Under the pieces are notes generated by a model, which saw only the letters and a list, made by a program, of their open reading frames with translations, did no database searches and was not told the origin of the DNA. 64,000 bases of DNA from Arthrobacter frigidicola (GTDB lineage Bacteria; Actinomycetota; Actinomycetes; Actinomycetales; Micrococcaceae). The position numbers were made by a program, and so were the translations under genes. Below are positions 23,700-31,692 of this stretch, piece by piece. Within the stretch, counting starts at the first letter, position 1. Each line of letters begins with the position of its first letter. The stretch is from positions 157,980 through 221,979 of the forward strand of contig QZVU01000006.1 in NCBI GenBank assembly GCA_003602285.1, in the 5' to 3' direction.

Positions 23700-24629
23700 A
23701 TGTCACAGTCCACCGAACCGTCAGCGCCCGTCGAGGCTGCTCCCGGCCATCACATGGCTGCGGAATTGGCTTCCCAGCCCGATCTCTGGGAGCAGGCAAT
23801 AGCCCAGACCGGGTCCGAGCGGCTGCTGCCGGCCGACGGCCGCAGGGTCGCAGTGATCGGATGCGGAACTTCATGGTTCATGGCCCAGGCCTACGCTGCA
23901 GCCCGCGAAGCTGCCGGCAAGGGGGAAACCGACGCCTTCGCCGCCTCGGAGGCCTCGGTGCTGGCCACCCGATCCTATGACTCGATCGTCGCCATCACGC
24001 GCTCAGGCACGACGAGTGAAGTTCTGTCCGTGCTCAGCCAGGTCAAGGGACGCACTCCGACAGTTGTCCTCCTGGGCGATACCGGCTCGCCGGCAACCGG
24101 GCTGGCGGATGCCGTCGTCGGCCTGCCCTACGCCGACGAGTCATCGGTCGTCCAGACCCGTTTCGCGACGACCGCCCTCGTCTACCTCCTGACGACGCTG
24201 GGCGAGGACCTCACCAGCGCCGTGGCGGATGCCCGGAGCGTGCTGCAGGGCGCCACGGACCGGGAACTGCTCGACGCGGAGCAGTTCAGCTTCCTCGGCA
24301 CCGGCTGGACGGTGGGCCTGGCCCACGAAGCCGCGCTCAAGATGCGGGAGGGCGTCCAGGGCTGGACCGAGTCCTACCCCGCCATGGAATACCGCCACGG
24401 CCCCATCGCCATCGCCGCTCCCGGACGGGTCACCTGGTCATTTGGCGACGCACCCGCTGGGTTGGACGCCGAGGTCGCCGCCACCGGGGCGTCGTTCATC
24501 AACTCGGGGCTCCACCCGCTCGCTGAGCTGGTGCGGGTGCACAAGGTGACGCTTGAACGCGCCCTGGCCCGCGGCCTGAACCCCGATGTGCCGCGCAACC
24601 TTTCCCGCTCCGTCATCCTCGAAGGCTGA
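23700..24629 (+). CDS. SIS-domain sugar-phosphate isomerase/deaminase (AgaS-like)
   Basis: A 309-residue protein of two SIS domains without the GlmS glutaminase domain. Visible are VAVIGCGTSWFMAQAYAAA and AITRSGTTSEVLSVL (sugar-phosphate loops) in the first half. The second half has AALKMREGVQGWTESYPAMEYRHGP, the GlmS/AgaS-type active-site region. AgaS deaminates and isomerises galactosamine 6-phosphate to tagatose 6-phosphate, which suits the kinase and aldolase encoded downstream. The ATG at 23700 follows gaaggagat. It is the first gene of a six-gene operon. A fructosamine-phosphate deglycase-like role cannot be excluded. Confidence 0.82.
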   Translation: MSQSTEPSAPVEAAPGHHMAAELASQPDLWEQAIAQTGSERLLPADGRRVAVIGCGTSWFMAQAYAAAREAAGKGETDAFAASEASVLATRSYDSIVAITRSGTTSEVLSVLSQVKGRTPTVVLLGDTGSPATGLADAVVGLPYADESSVVQTRFATTALVYLLTTLGEDLTSAVADARSVLQGATDRELLDAEQFSFLGTGWTVGLAHEAALKMREGVQGWTESYPAMEYRHGPIAIAAPGRVTWSFGDAPAGLDAEVAATGASFINSGLHPLAELVRVHKVTLERALARGLNPDVPRNLSRSVILEG

Positions 24630-24635
24630 GTTTCG

Positions 24636-25658
24636 GTGAGGGGTGGGGGAAGCGCCAGCACCGGTCCTGGCACCTGGGGCGGTCCGCAGTCGGGGCTGCC
24701 GGCGGATCCGGTGACGGGACCCGGCGCAGGTAGCGGGGAGCCTCCAGCCCGCGCGGTCCTTGCCTTCGACGTCGGCGGGACCGACATGAAGGCAGCCCTT
24801 GTTGACGATGCGGGCCGGCTCCACTCCCTCCTGCGCATCCCCACGCCCCGGGACGGGCAGTTCCCCGGGGATGTCGTCGTCGCAAAGGTCGCCGCACTGA
24901 CCGAAAACTACCGCGCCGAATATCCCGGGTGTGCCATCGAGTCGATCGGCCTCGTTGTGCCCGGTCTCGTCGATGAAGAGGCAGGCATCGGTCGAATGTC
25001 AGCCAATCTTGGCTGGCGGGACTATCCCTTCGGGGAGCACCTCACCCGCGCCACAGGCCTTCCTGTGGCATTCGGGCACGACGTGAGCATCGCCGGGGAG
25101 GCCGAGATGCGCGCCGGCGCCGGGCGCGGCCTGCGCGACGTCGTCGTGATGGTCATCGGCACCGGAATAGCCGGTGCGGTGTTCTGCGAAGGTCAGCGGG
25201 TTCGCGCCGGAGGGTATGCCGGGGAGATCGGTCACGCCGAGGTCCCCGGAGGGACCGAGTGCCCCTGCGGGGCGTTCGGTTGCCTCGAAACCATCGGCTC
25301 CGCAGGTGCCATCACGAGGCGGTACAACGCCCTCTCGGGGAAGGCCGCGGCAGGGGCGGAGACCGTCCTGACGGCGGCGCGGAGCGGAGACCCGCACGCG
25401 GTGCAGGTCTGGGACGACGCGGTGAATGCGCTTGCCTTCAGCATCTGCCAGCTCACAGCCATCCTGGGCACCGAAGCCGTCATCCTCGGCGGGGGGCTCG
25501 CGCAGGCCGGCCCGGCACTGGTCGAGCCCCTCCAGTCCCGGGTCGAATCGAGGCTGTCCTTCCTGCGGACACCCAAGATTCTCACCTCGGTCCTTGGCCA
25601 GGACGCAGGCCTCATCGGCGCAGGACTGCGGGCCCGGGACCTGGTGGCCAGGCCATGA
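24636..25658 (+). CDS. ROK-family sugar kinase
   Basis: A 340-residue ROK kinase. The phosphate-binding motif is intact (AFDVGGTDMKAALVD), the catalytic Asp lies in VAFGHDVSIAGEAE, and the zinc motif is CPCGAFGCLET. There is no HTH. A non-conserved Gly/Pro-rich stretch of about 40 residues precedes the domain, so the true start may be later than the GTG at 24636. It lies six bases after the SIS gene and overlaps the PfkB gene. It probably phosphorylates the imported amino sugar (GalN/GlcN or acetylated forms) at C6, because the importer is ABC-type rather than PTS. Confidence 0.88.
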   Translation: MRGGGSASTGPGTWGGPQSGLPADPVTGPGAGSGEPPARAVLAFDVGGTDMKAALVDDAGRLHSLLRIPTPRDGQFPGDVVVAKVAALTENYRAEYPGCAIESIGLVVPGLVDEEAGIGRMSANLGWRDYPFGEHLTRATGLPVAFGHDVSIAGEAEMRAGAGRGLRDVVVMVIGTGIAGAVFCEGQRVRAGGYAGEIGHAEVPGGTECPCGAFGCLETIGSAGAITRRYNALSGKAAAGAETVLTAARSGDPHAVQVWDDAVNALAFSICQLTAILGTEAVILGGGLAQAGPALVEPLQSRVESRLSFLRTPKILTSVLGQDAGLIGAGLRARDLVARP

Positions 25659-26671
25659 CAGGGCCGCCTCCTGCGGGCACGGTGGGAACCGTCGTCACGG
25701 TGACCCCGAATCCAGCCCTCGACGAGACCTACACCGTGCCGGCCATCGTCCTGGGGACCACCCACCGCGTTGCGGCACCGGCTGTAAGGGCGGGAGGGAA
25801 GGGCGTCAATGTCTCCCGGGTCCTGCACCAGCAGGGCTATCCGACGCTCGCCCTGGCGGCTGTCGGCGGATCAACAGGCGAGCAGTACACCGCCGAGCTC
25901 GCCTTAAGCGGCATCCCCTCGGTCCTCGAGCCGGCCACCGCCTCCACCCGCCGCAGCCTTGCCTTCCACGATTCGACGGCCGGCAGCACAAGCCTGTTCA
26001 ACGAGACCGGCAACGCACTCGACGCGGCGGAGTGGGCCCGGCTGTGGGCCCGGATTGACGATGCCCTCCCCGGTGCGGGCTGCGTCGTCGGCTCGGGAAG
26101 CCTCCCTCCGGGGGCGCCGACCGACTTCTACGCGGCCTTGGTGCGCCGGTGTGCCGAGGCCGGAGTTCCCTGCATCATCGACACCTCCGGCCCGGGACTG
26201 CTCCGGGCCGCCGCAGCCGGCGCAGACCTGCTGAAGCCCAATGCGGGAGAACTCCGCGAGGCGACGAGGGAACCTGATCCGGTCCGCGGCGCACGGCTCC
26301 TGCTCGGACTCGGAGCGCGCCGTGTCTTCGTCAGCTGCGGTGAGGATGGAATGCTCGCGTTAACGGCCGACGCGCCCGACGGCCACCTCCGCGCCGCCCT
26401 CCCGGAGCCGCTGCACGGGAACGCCACCGGCGCCGGCGATGCGGCCGTTGCGGCCCTGGCGACACTGCTCGCAGCCGGATCGGGGGATGTTTCGGAAATG
26501 CTCCGCCGGGCCACCGCCTGGTCGGCGGCAGCGGTGCTCATGCCGACGGCCGGTGACATTCACCCAGATCACGTCCGTCTGGCCGGCGAGGTCTCGGTCA
26601 CCCGGCACGACGACGCCGCGCCCACCGGGCGAAGCACCCCGGGCACGAAACCCGCTGGAAAGGAATCCTGA
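25655..26671 (+). CDS. PfkB-family hexose-phosphate kinase (tagatose-6-phosphate or fructose-1-phosphate kinase)
   Basis: A 338-residue kinase of the FruK/LacC group. The N-terminal signature TVTPNPALDETYTV and substrate loop AGGKGVNVSRVL are present, and the catalytic GNATGAGDAAVAAL with its general-base Asp lies near residue 255. ATGA overlap with the ROK gene and TGATG overlap with the aldolase gene tie it to the operon. With AgaS-like and GatY-like neighbours, phosphorylation of tagatose 6-phosphate to tagatose 1,6-bisphosphate is the most economical reading. Fructose-1-phosphate kinase activity is the alternative. Confidence 0.88.
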   Translation: MTGPPPAGTVGTVVTVTPNPALDETYTVPAIVLGTTHRVAAPAVRAGGKGVNVSRVLHQQGYPTLALAAVGGSTGEQYTAELALSGIPSVLEPATASTRRSLAFHDSTAGSTSLFNETGNALDAAEWARLWARIDDALPGAGCVVGSGSLPPGAPTDFYAALVRRCAEAGVPCIIDTSGPGLLRAAAAGADLLKPNAGELREATREPDPVRGARLLLGLGARRVFVSCGEDGMLALTADAPDGHLRAALPEPLHGNATGAGDAAVAALATLLAAGSGDVSEMLRRATAWSAAAVLMPTAGDIHPDHVRLAGEVSVTRHDDAAPTGRSTPGTKPAGKES

Positions 26672-27519
26672 TGGGCCTGACCCCCACACGCGAGATCCTC
26701 GATGCCGCCTTCGCCGCGGGCACCGGAATCGGCGGGTTCAACGTGCTGCACCTTGAGACCGCCGAGGCGATTGTCGAAGGCGCCGAGGCAGCGGGGCTCC
26801 CGGTGATCCTCCAGATCTCGCAGAACTGCGCGGACTACCACGGCGCGCTCGCGCCCCTCGCCCTCGCCTGCCGTGCCGTCGCTGCGGGAGCCCGGGTGCC
26901 GGTGGCACTCCACCTCGACCATGCCGAGGACGAACGGCTCGTCGACGAGGCCATCGAGCTGGGCTTCGGGTCGGTGATGTACGACGGGTCACCCCTCCCC
27001 TACGCCGAGAATGTACGATCCACGGCCCGGGTGGCACGGCGGGCCCGCGACGCCGGTGTGCTGGTGGAGGCGGAGCTGGGACGGATCGGCGGCAAGGACG
27101 GCGCCCACGCACCCGGCGTCCGCACCGATCCGGGCGAGGCGCGCAGCTTCGTCGCGGCGACAGGGGTCGACGCCCTCGCGGTTGCGGTCGGATCCTCCCA
27201 CGCCATGACCGAGCGGACCGCGTCCCTGGATGTCGACCTCGTGCGGGAACTGCGCGCGGTGCTTGAGGTTCCGCTCGTGCTTCACGGATCCTCGGGCGTT
27301 CCCGACGAGGCGCTCGTCGCTGCGGTCAAGGCCGGCATGACGAAGATCAACGTCTCGACCCACCTCAACGGCTTCTTCACCCGGGCGGTGCGCGGGGTCC
27401 TCGAGGAGCAGCCGAACCTTGTTGACTCGCGGCACTACCTCGGTGCCGGACGGCGGGCCTTAGCGCCCGAGGCGGCGCGGCTCCTGCGGCTGCTTGCCCT
27501 CGAAGCGGGCGGGAGCTGA
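26671..27519 (+). CDS. Class II ketose-bisphosphate aldolase (tagatose-bisphosphate type)
   Basis: A 282-residue zinc aldolase of the GatY/KbaY/FbaA family. The catalytic Asp and first zinc His are in VALHLDHAED, the next block is VEAELGRIGGKD, and further zinc ligands are in VAVGSSHA and LVLHGSSGVPDE. A phosphate-binding MTKINVSTHLN completes the site. The length fits the GatY/KbaY group. It is predicted to split tagatose 1,6-bisphosphate into DHAP and glyceraldehyde 3-phosphate. It starts on the last base of the kinase stop. Confidence 0.9.
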   Translation: MGLTPTREILDAAFAAGTGIGGFNVLHLETAEAIVEGAEAAGLPVILQISQNCADYHGALAPLALACRAVAAGARVPVALHLDHAEDERLVDEAIELGFGSVMYDGSPLPYAENVRSTARVARRARDAGVLVEAELGRIGGKDGAHAPGVRTDPGEARSFVAATGVDALAVAVGSSHAMTERTASLDVDLVRELRAVLEVPLVLHGSSGVPDEALVAAVKAGMTKINVSTHLNGFFTRAVRGVLEEQPNLVDSRHYLGAGRRALAPEAARLLRLLALEAGGS

Positions 27520-27522
27520 ACG

Positions 27523-28320
27523 ATGGAAAAGACCGAGCGGCTCAACGCGATCCTCGACCTGCTCGCCGCCGACGGCCACGTGCAGGTCGAAGACATCGTC
27601 CGCGAGCTGAAGGTATCCCCCGCCACGGCCCGCAGGGACCTGGACAGCCTCGCCGCCCAACGCCTGCTCACCCGGACCCGCGGTGGCGCCACCATGGAGT
27701 CGGTCGCCTACGACCTTCCCACCCGTTACAACCGCGACGACCACACGGCCCAGAAGCAGGCCATCGCCCAGGCCGCCAGCGCCCTGGTTCCTAAGGGAGC
27801 GGTGATCGGGCTCTGCGGTGGCACCACAAGCACCGCCATCGCCCAGGCCCTGGGAATGCGGCCCGACCTGCTCGAGCCCTCGAACAAGCCGACCCTCACC
27901 GTGGTGACGAACGCCATCAATATCGCGGTGCAGCTCGTGGTGCGGCCGAACATCCGCATTATGGTCACCGGCGGAGTGGTGAATCCGCGCTCCTACGAGC
28001 TGGTGGGCCCGTACACCGACGTGATCCTGCAGCGGGTCGCACTGGACCTCGCCTTCGTCGGGGTGAACGGCCTTGATCCGGAAATCGGCCCCACCGTCAA
28101 CGACGAGGGCGAAGCGGCGGTCAACGCCCTGATGGCCCGCCGCGCCTCCGACACCTACATCGTCGCCGACTCGTCGAAAATCGGGATGCGGAGCTTCGCG
28201 ACAATGACCGGTTACGTCTTCAACAATCTCATCACCGACAGCGGCATCACCGCCGCCCAGAAGAAAGCGTTTGAAGCCGGCGGCACCAAGGTGCTCGTCG
28301 CCCCGCCCGCCCCGCTCTGA
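27523..28320 (+). CDS. DeoR/GlpR-family transcriptional repressor
   Basis: A 265-residue DeoR protein. The HTH lies in residues 5-57 (LNAILDLLAADGHVQVEDIV, ATARRDLDSLAAQRLLTRTRGGA) and the sugar-phosphate sensor of the isomerase-like fold follows (IGLCGGTTSTAIAQAL, VTNAINIAVQL, DLAFVGVNGLDPEIGPTVND). It lies inside the amino-sugar operon, four bases after the aldolase. It is the natural candidate regulator of the divergent importer/catabolic promoters, as AgaR is in enterobacteria. Confidence 0.93.
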   Translation: MEKTERLNAILDLLAADGHVQVEDIVRELKVSPATARRDLDSLAAQRLLTRTRGGATMESVAYDLPTRYNRDDHTAQKQAIAQAASALVPKGAVIGLCGGTTSTAIAQALGMRPDLLEPSNKPTLTVVTNAINIAVQLVVRPNIRIMVTGGVVNPRSYELVGPYTDVILQRVALDLAFVGVNGLDPEIGPTVNDEGEAAVNALMARRASDTYIVADSSKIGMRSFATMTGYVFNNLITDSGITAAQKKAFEAGGTKVLVAPPAPL

Positions 28321-28355
28321 CCGACACCCGAATCCGCCGTAACGATTGGCCCACC

Positions 28356-29135
28356 ATGCGCATCGTCATCCTCGAAACTGCCGCCGACATCGGCGGGTAC
28401 GCCAGCGACCGCATCCTCAAGCGGCTAGCCGCCGGAACGCTCCGCACCCTCGGGGTGGCAACGGGATCCTCGCCGCTGTCCCTCTACAAGGAACTCGAGC
28501 GAAGGTGGACACCGGCGCTGGGCGCGCTGAACGCGTTCGCGCTCGATGAGTACGTCGGGCTGCCTCCGGGCCACCCCGAAAGCTACGCCTCGGTGATCCG
28601 GCGGGAGGTCACCGACCGGCTCAAGCTCGACCCCGCGAAGGTGCACGTGCCGCAGGGCAACGCGCCGGACCTGGCGGCGGCCTGCGCCGAATTCGAGGCA
28701 GCCATCGCTGCCGCCGGCGGCATCGACCTGCAGATCCTTGGGATTGGACGCAACGGGCACATCGGCTTCAACGAGCCGACCTCCTCCCTTGCCTCCCGGA
28801 CCCGCGTTAAGACCCTGATGTCCGCCACCCGGGTCGACAATTCGCGGTTCTTCACGGGCGAACACCAGGTGCCGCGCCACTGCGTGACCCAAGGGCTCGG
28901 CACCATCCTCGAGGCACGGGAGGTGCTCCTCGTGGCACAGGGGACGGCCAAGGCTGAGGCGATCGCCCGGGCGGTCGAGGGACCGGTGTCGAGCATGTGC
29001 CCCGCGTCGGTGCTGCAGCTGCACCCGCGGGCCACCCTGGTCATCGACGAGGAAGCAGCCCAGCAGCTCACGCTGCGTGAGTACTACCGCTATGTGCAGG
29101 AGAACCCGGTCGAGGACGTGACCGGGGCTCCCTGA
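28356..29135 (+). CDS. nagB: Glucosamine-6-phosphate deaminase
   Basis: A 259-residue NagB-family enzyme converting glucosamine 6-phosphate to fructose 6-phosphate and ammonia. Motifs are GVATGSSPLSLYKEL, FALDEYVGLPPGHPESY with the catalytic Asp, and GIGRNGHIGFNEP with the catalytic His and Glu. The residue before GH is Asn, as in Bacillus-type NagB, rather than the Asp of the E. coli enzyme. Having both NagB and an AgaS-like enzyme in one operon suggests use of both gluco- and galacto-configured amino sugars. AgaI-like specificity for galactosamine 6-phosphate is possible. No NagA deacetylase lies nearby. Confidence 0.92.
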   Translation: MRIVILETAADIGGYASDRILKRLAAGTLRTLGVATGSSPLSLYKELERRWTPALGALNAFALDEYVGLPPGHPESYASVIRREVTDRLKLDPAKVHVPQGNAPDLAAACAEFEAAIAAAGGIDLQILGIGRNGHIGFNEPTSSLASRTRVKTLMSATRVDNSRFFTGEHQVPRHCVTQGLGTILEAREVLLVAQGTAKAEAIARAVEGPVSSMCPASVLQLHPRATLVIDEEAAQQLTLREYYRYVQENPVEDVTGAP

Positions 29136-29167
29136 ACCCCCAAAAACACCGGGCCTCCCCAAAAGAA

Positions 29168-29199
29168 GGTCCGGGCGCTCGGGCAGGAGCGCCGGGACC
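29168..29199 (+). terminator. Hairpin terminator after the amino-sugar operon
   Basis: GGTCCGGGCGCTC at 29168-29180 pairs with GAGCGCCGGGACC at 29187-29199 with a single mismatch and a 6-nt loop. It is positioned 33 bp after the nagB stop. Confidence 0.72.
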
Positions 29200-29248
29200 G
29201 GGTGCCGGGAAGGGTGCCCCGGCTGGGCAAAACAACTACCCTGCTGTC

Positions 29249-29803
29249 ATGCCGCGCGTCATTTACAACACCGCCACCTCGTTCAATGGGTTCATCGCCG
29301 ATGAGTCCAACTCGCTTGACTGGCTCTTCGCCGTAGAAGCCCCCGAACCGGCCGTCCATAAACGGTTCCTCTCCGGCATCGGCGTGCTGGTCCAGGGCTC
29401 GACAACCTACGAATGGGTTCTCCGGGAGGAGAATCTGCTGGAGGCACCCGAGAAGTGGCCGACCTATTTCGGACCCCGACCGACCTTCGTTTTCACCTCC
29501 CGTACCCTGCCCGTTCCGGAGGGAGCGGACGTCCGCTTCGTCAGCGGGGCGGTTGACACGGTGATTGAGCGTCTGACCGAGGCAGCCGGAGACCGGGACA
29601 TCTGGATTGTCGGCGGCGGCGACCTCGCCGGGCAGTTCCTCGACAGCGGGCATCTCGACGAAATCCAGCTTTCGGTGGCCCCTGCAGCTTTGACCGGCGG
29701 CGCTCCGCTGTTTCCCCGACGGGTCAATCCGGACGCCCTGGTGCTGAAGGAAGCGACCCAGCAGGGGCAGTTCGCCCAACTCATCTACGAGGTGAGACGG
29801 TAA
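29249..29803 (+). CDS. RibD C-terminal / dihydrofolate reductase-like protein
   Basis: A 184-residue stand-alone RibD_C/DHFR-fold reductase (VIYNTATSFNGFIADESNSLDWLF, GSTTYEWV, TFVFTSRTLPVP, DIWIVGGGDLAGQFLDSGHLDEIQLSVAP). Stand-alone members are NADPH-binding reductases of mostly unknown substrate. TACCCT at 29237-29242 ends only 6 nt before the ATG and no ribosome site is present, so translation from a leaderless mRNA is likely. The gene converges on a MarR gene across a short tandem-repeat tract. Confidence 0.88.
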   Translation: MPRVIYNTATSFNGFIADESNSLDWLFAVEAPEPAVHKRFLSGIGVLVQGSTTYEWVLREENLLEAPEKWPTYFGPRPTFVFTSRTLPVPEGADVRFVSGAVDTVIERLTEAAGDRDIWIVGGGDLAGQFLDSGHLDEIQLSVAPAALTGGAPLFPRRVNPDALVLKEATQQGQFAQLIYEVRR

Positions 29804-29828
29804 GGCCGACGCCTGGATTCCCGACGAT

Positions 29829-29891
29829 CAGGCGACATCGTCAGTCAGCCAGGCGACGTCAGTCAGGCGAGGTCAGTCAGGCGAGGTCGCG
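29829..29891. repeat. 14-bp tandem repeat spanning the MarR gene stop codon
   Basis: CAGGCGA words occur at 29829, 29850, 29864 and 29878; the last three units are spaced by exactly 14 bp (CAGGCGASGTCAGT). The final copy contains the end of the minus-strand MarR gene. The stop codon at 29877-29879 is thus repeated downstream. This mirrors the 14-bp repeat at 14050 with an unrelated sequence. Confidence 0.8.
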
Positions 29892-30356
29892 GTGGGCCTT
29901 CCGGAGGTCGCGCATGGCCGAGGCTACAACGGCGGCCCGCTCGGCGCCGAGGATATCGACGTAGATGGAGCGCACGACGTCGGCCACAAGACGATGGAGG
30001 CCGGCGGCTATCTCCTCGCCCGCAGGGGTCAACTCGAGATAGGTGATCCGGCGGTCATCCGCACCCGGCGAACGCTGAACGAGGTGGCGGCGGGCCAGCC
30101 GGTCGGCAACCTTGGTGAAGCCTCCCGAGCTGAACGCGGCCTCCCGGGCCAACACCGTCATCGGCACCCGACGAAGGGGGCTGCTCCCAAGGCGGAGCAT
30201 GGTTTCGGTCTCGGGTTCGTCAAAATTGAACTCGGCGGCGACGGCCAGATGGAGCTTTTTGTTGGTGACGGAGAATCCCCGGATCACCAGGCCCCACTCG
30301 GCGATGACCTCCTCGTCGCTGGGCACCGGTGTAGAGCTCGCTTCGCGGGATGACAT
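29877..30356 (-). CDS. MarR-family transcriptional regulator
   Basis: A 159-residue winged-helix protein. The recognition region is LREAAFS-like (VLAREAAFSSGGFTKVADRLARRHLVQRSPGADDRR) followed by the beta-wing (ITYLELTPAGEEIAAGLHRLV). I took the ATG at 30356, preceded by ggaaagg; a GTG nine codons earlier is possible. It faces the 760-bp non-coding stretch that contains the iteron-like array. The ligand and target are unknown. Confidence 0.88.
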   Translation of the reverse strand: MSSREASSTPVPSDEEVIAEWGLVIRGFSVTNKKLHLAVAAEFNFDEPETETMLRLGSSPLRRVPMTVLAREAAFSSGGFTKVADRLARRHLVQRSPGADDRRITYLELTPAGEEIAAGLHRLVADVVRSIYVDILGAERAAVVASAMRDLRKAHRDLA

Positions 30357-31116
30357 CTCGAACCTTTCCTGCTGGGTCGCCACCGACAGTCCTTCTCCCG
30401 GAAAGCATATTCCACGGAAGCAAACTTCGGACGACCTGGCCGCTCCCTGCTTTCCGCCCGCGAACCATGCTCCGGGCGCGGCGGAACGTGCCGATCAAAA
30501 GGAACGTGCCGGCGAAAAGTTCCTGGCAGCTGCATAGCAGGCGCAATAACTGCTCAAGTCACTAAATGGATCACTGCAGAGCGCGGTAGTCGCATCGCTC
30601 GAATTCATCGTGAGACATATTGGTATTGCCGGCCAGCCGGCGGGAATGCATTTTCTGGATCAATCAGCGGGCTAGAGGAGCAACTCCCAATGCTCACCCA
30701 TTCCGCCCCAGCCTTTCTCTGAATTCGGATCAGCATTCTCTGATCGGACGGTGTTCTATGGTCGAATCGGTATTTGTGGTCGGATCGGTGTTCTGTGGTC
30801 CGATCAGTGCCCTGTGTTCCGATTGGCGTTCCGTGCCCCGATAGTCGCCTCGATCCCGCTCAACCGGCCCGGTCCAACCGACAGGCCTGCGGCGCCCGCT
30901 CTCCTCCGGTAACGGCAGCGGCCATCCCATCAAGCAGCGCGCCCGCGGAGGCCCTCAGCACTTTGGATGACATTCCTACTTCCAGAGGACGATCTTCACC
31001 TTTTCGGCCGTCTCGGGAAGTGCCGGCGGGATAGGGTGGAAAAGAAAGCGCGGCCCGGTTCTCAGAAATGCCGCCCCCGCACAATTAACCATGCCGCCTC
31101 CGGCCGTTAGGAATAC
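30357..31116. other. Long non-coding stretch of lower GC
   Basis: No reading frame here has a recognisable product or a convincing ribosome site. Base composition is visibly less GC-rich than the neighbouring genes, with several AT-rich words (gacatattggtattgcc, aatggatcac). It holds the tandem array at 30742-30840 and the promoter regions of the MarR gene and of the DUF4190 gene at 31117. It could also hold an unrecognised RNA gene; I see no tRNA fold. Confidence 0.6.
30742..30840. repeat. Iteron-like array of degenerate 18-22 bp direct repeats
   Basis: Five consecutive units begin at 30742, 30764, 30782, 30802 and 30821. Each starts with GAT or GGATCGG and continues with GTGTTCTGTGGTCC-like sequence. 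Unit lengths are 22, 18, 20, 19 and 20 bp. A weaker sixth unit may precede them at 30727. There are no spacers between units, so it is not a CRISPR array. It resembles iterated protein-binding sites or a decayed tandem duplication. Confidence 0.75.
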
Positions 31117-31488
31117 ATGTCGAATTATCAGTTTCACGACACCGAAGCAAAGAATAGCAACCGGACTCCCGGGGAAGGAGGCACCGTCCAGCGCTCGTCC
31201 GGGGGCAGGGCCCTGAGCATCACCGGCCTCGTTCTCGCGTTCCTCATCAGCCCGGTCGGACTGATCATCAGCATCATTGCAATGGTGAAGACCCGCAGGA
31301 GCGGCACCGGCAACGGACTGGCCCTGGCCGGAATTATCGTGGGGCTTCTCGGCACGGCGATCCTGGTGGTCGGCGCCTTCGTCGTCATGTCACTCGTGCC
31401 GAACTTTGTCGAGCTGACCGAACAGTGCCAGGGCCTGGCCTCGGGAGCACCGGTCGAAGTCAATGGCGCAGAGGTTCAGTGCCCGTAG
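31117..31488 (+). CDS. DUF4190 membrane protein
   Basis: A 123-residue protein. A polar N-terminus of 30 residues precedes two membrane segments (ALSITGLVLAFLISPVGLIISIIAM and ALAGIIVGLLGTAILVVGAFVV) joined by a TRRSGTGNGL loop, the DUF4190 pattern. A short extracytoplasmic tail follows, with two Cys residues (QCQGL and VQCP) that could form a disulfide. Such proteins are common small envelope proteins of unknown function. Confidence 0.85.
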   Translation: MSNYQFHDTEAKNSNRTPGEGGTVQRSSGGRALSITGLVLAFLISPVGLIISIIAMVKTRRSGTGNGLALAGIIVGLLGTAILVVGAFVVMSLVPNFVELTEQCQGLASGAPVEVNGAEVQCP

Positions 31489-31570
31489 CTGCAGGGTTGG
31501 GAGTGGGTCCGAACCGGCCCGGCTGAAGGCGGACCTCTGAGCATCAGTAATCTAAGGGCCCCGCCCACAC

Positions 31571-31613
31571 ATCAGCCCCTGTAGACGGAGAAACTCCGCC
31601 TCCAGGGGCTGAT
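31571..31613. terminator. Hairpin terminator
   Basis: ATCAGCCCCTG at 31571-31581 pairs perfectly with CAGGGGCTGAT at 31603-31613, with an inner CGGAGAAACTCCG hairpin. It lies between the DUF4190 gene and the converging MarR gene and can serve both. Confidence 0.75.
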
Positions 31614-31692
31614 TCCTTGATGGCATCCGGTCGACCTCCGGGGGCGCCGGGCGCGTGCCGTCTGCGGTGAAGAGCCAGGAGGGGCGAACCTG

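Noticed and set aside
30742-30840. CRISPR-like direct repeats
   Set aside because: Units abut without unique spacers, are degenerate, and no cas gene is present.
30774-31034. 86-codon frame across the iteron-like array
   Set aside because: Low-complexity Ser/Pro/Arg translation, no ribosome site and no similarity.
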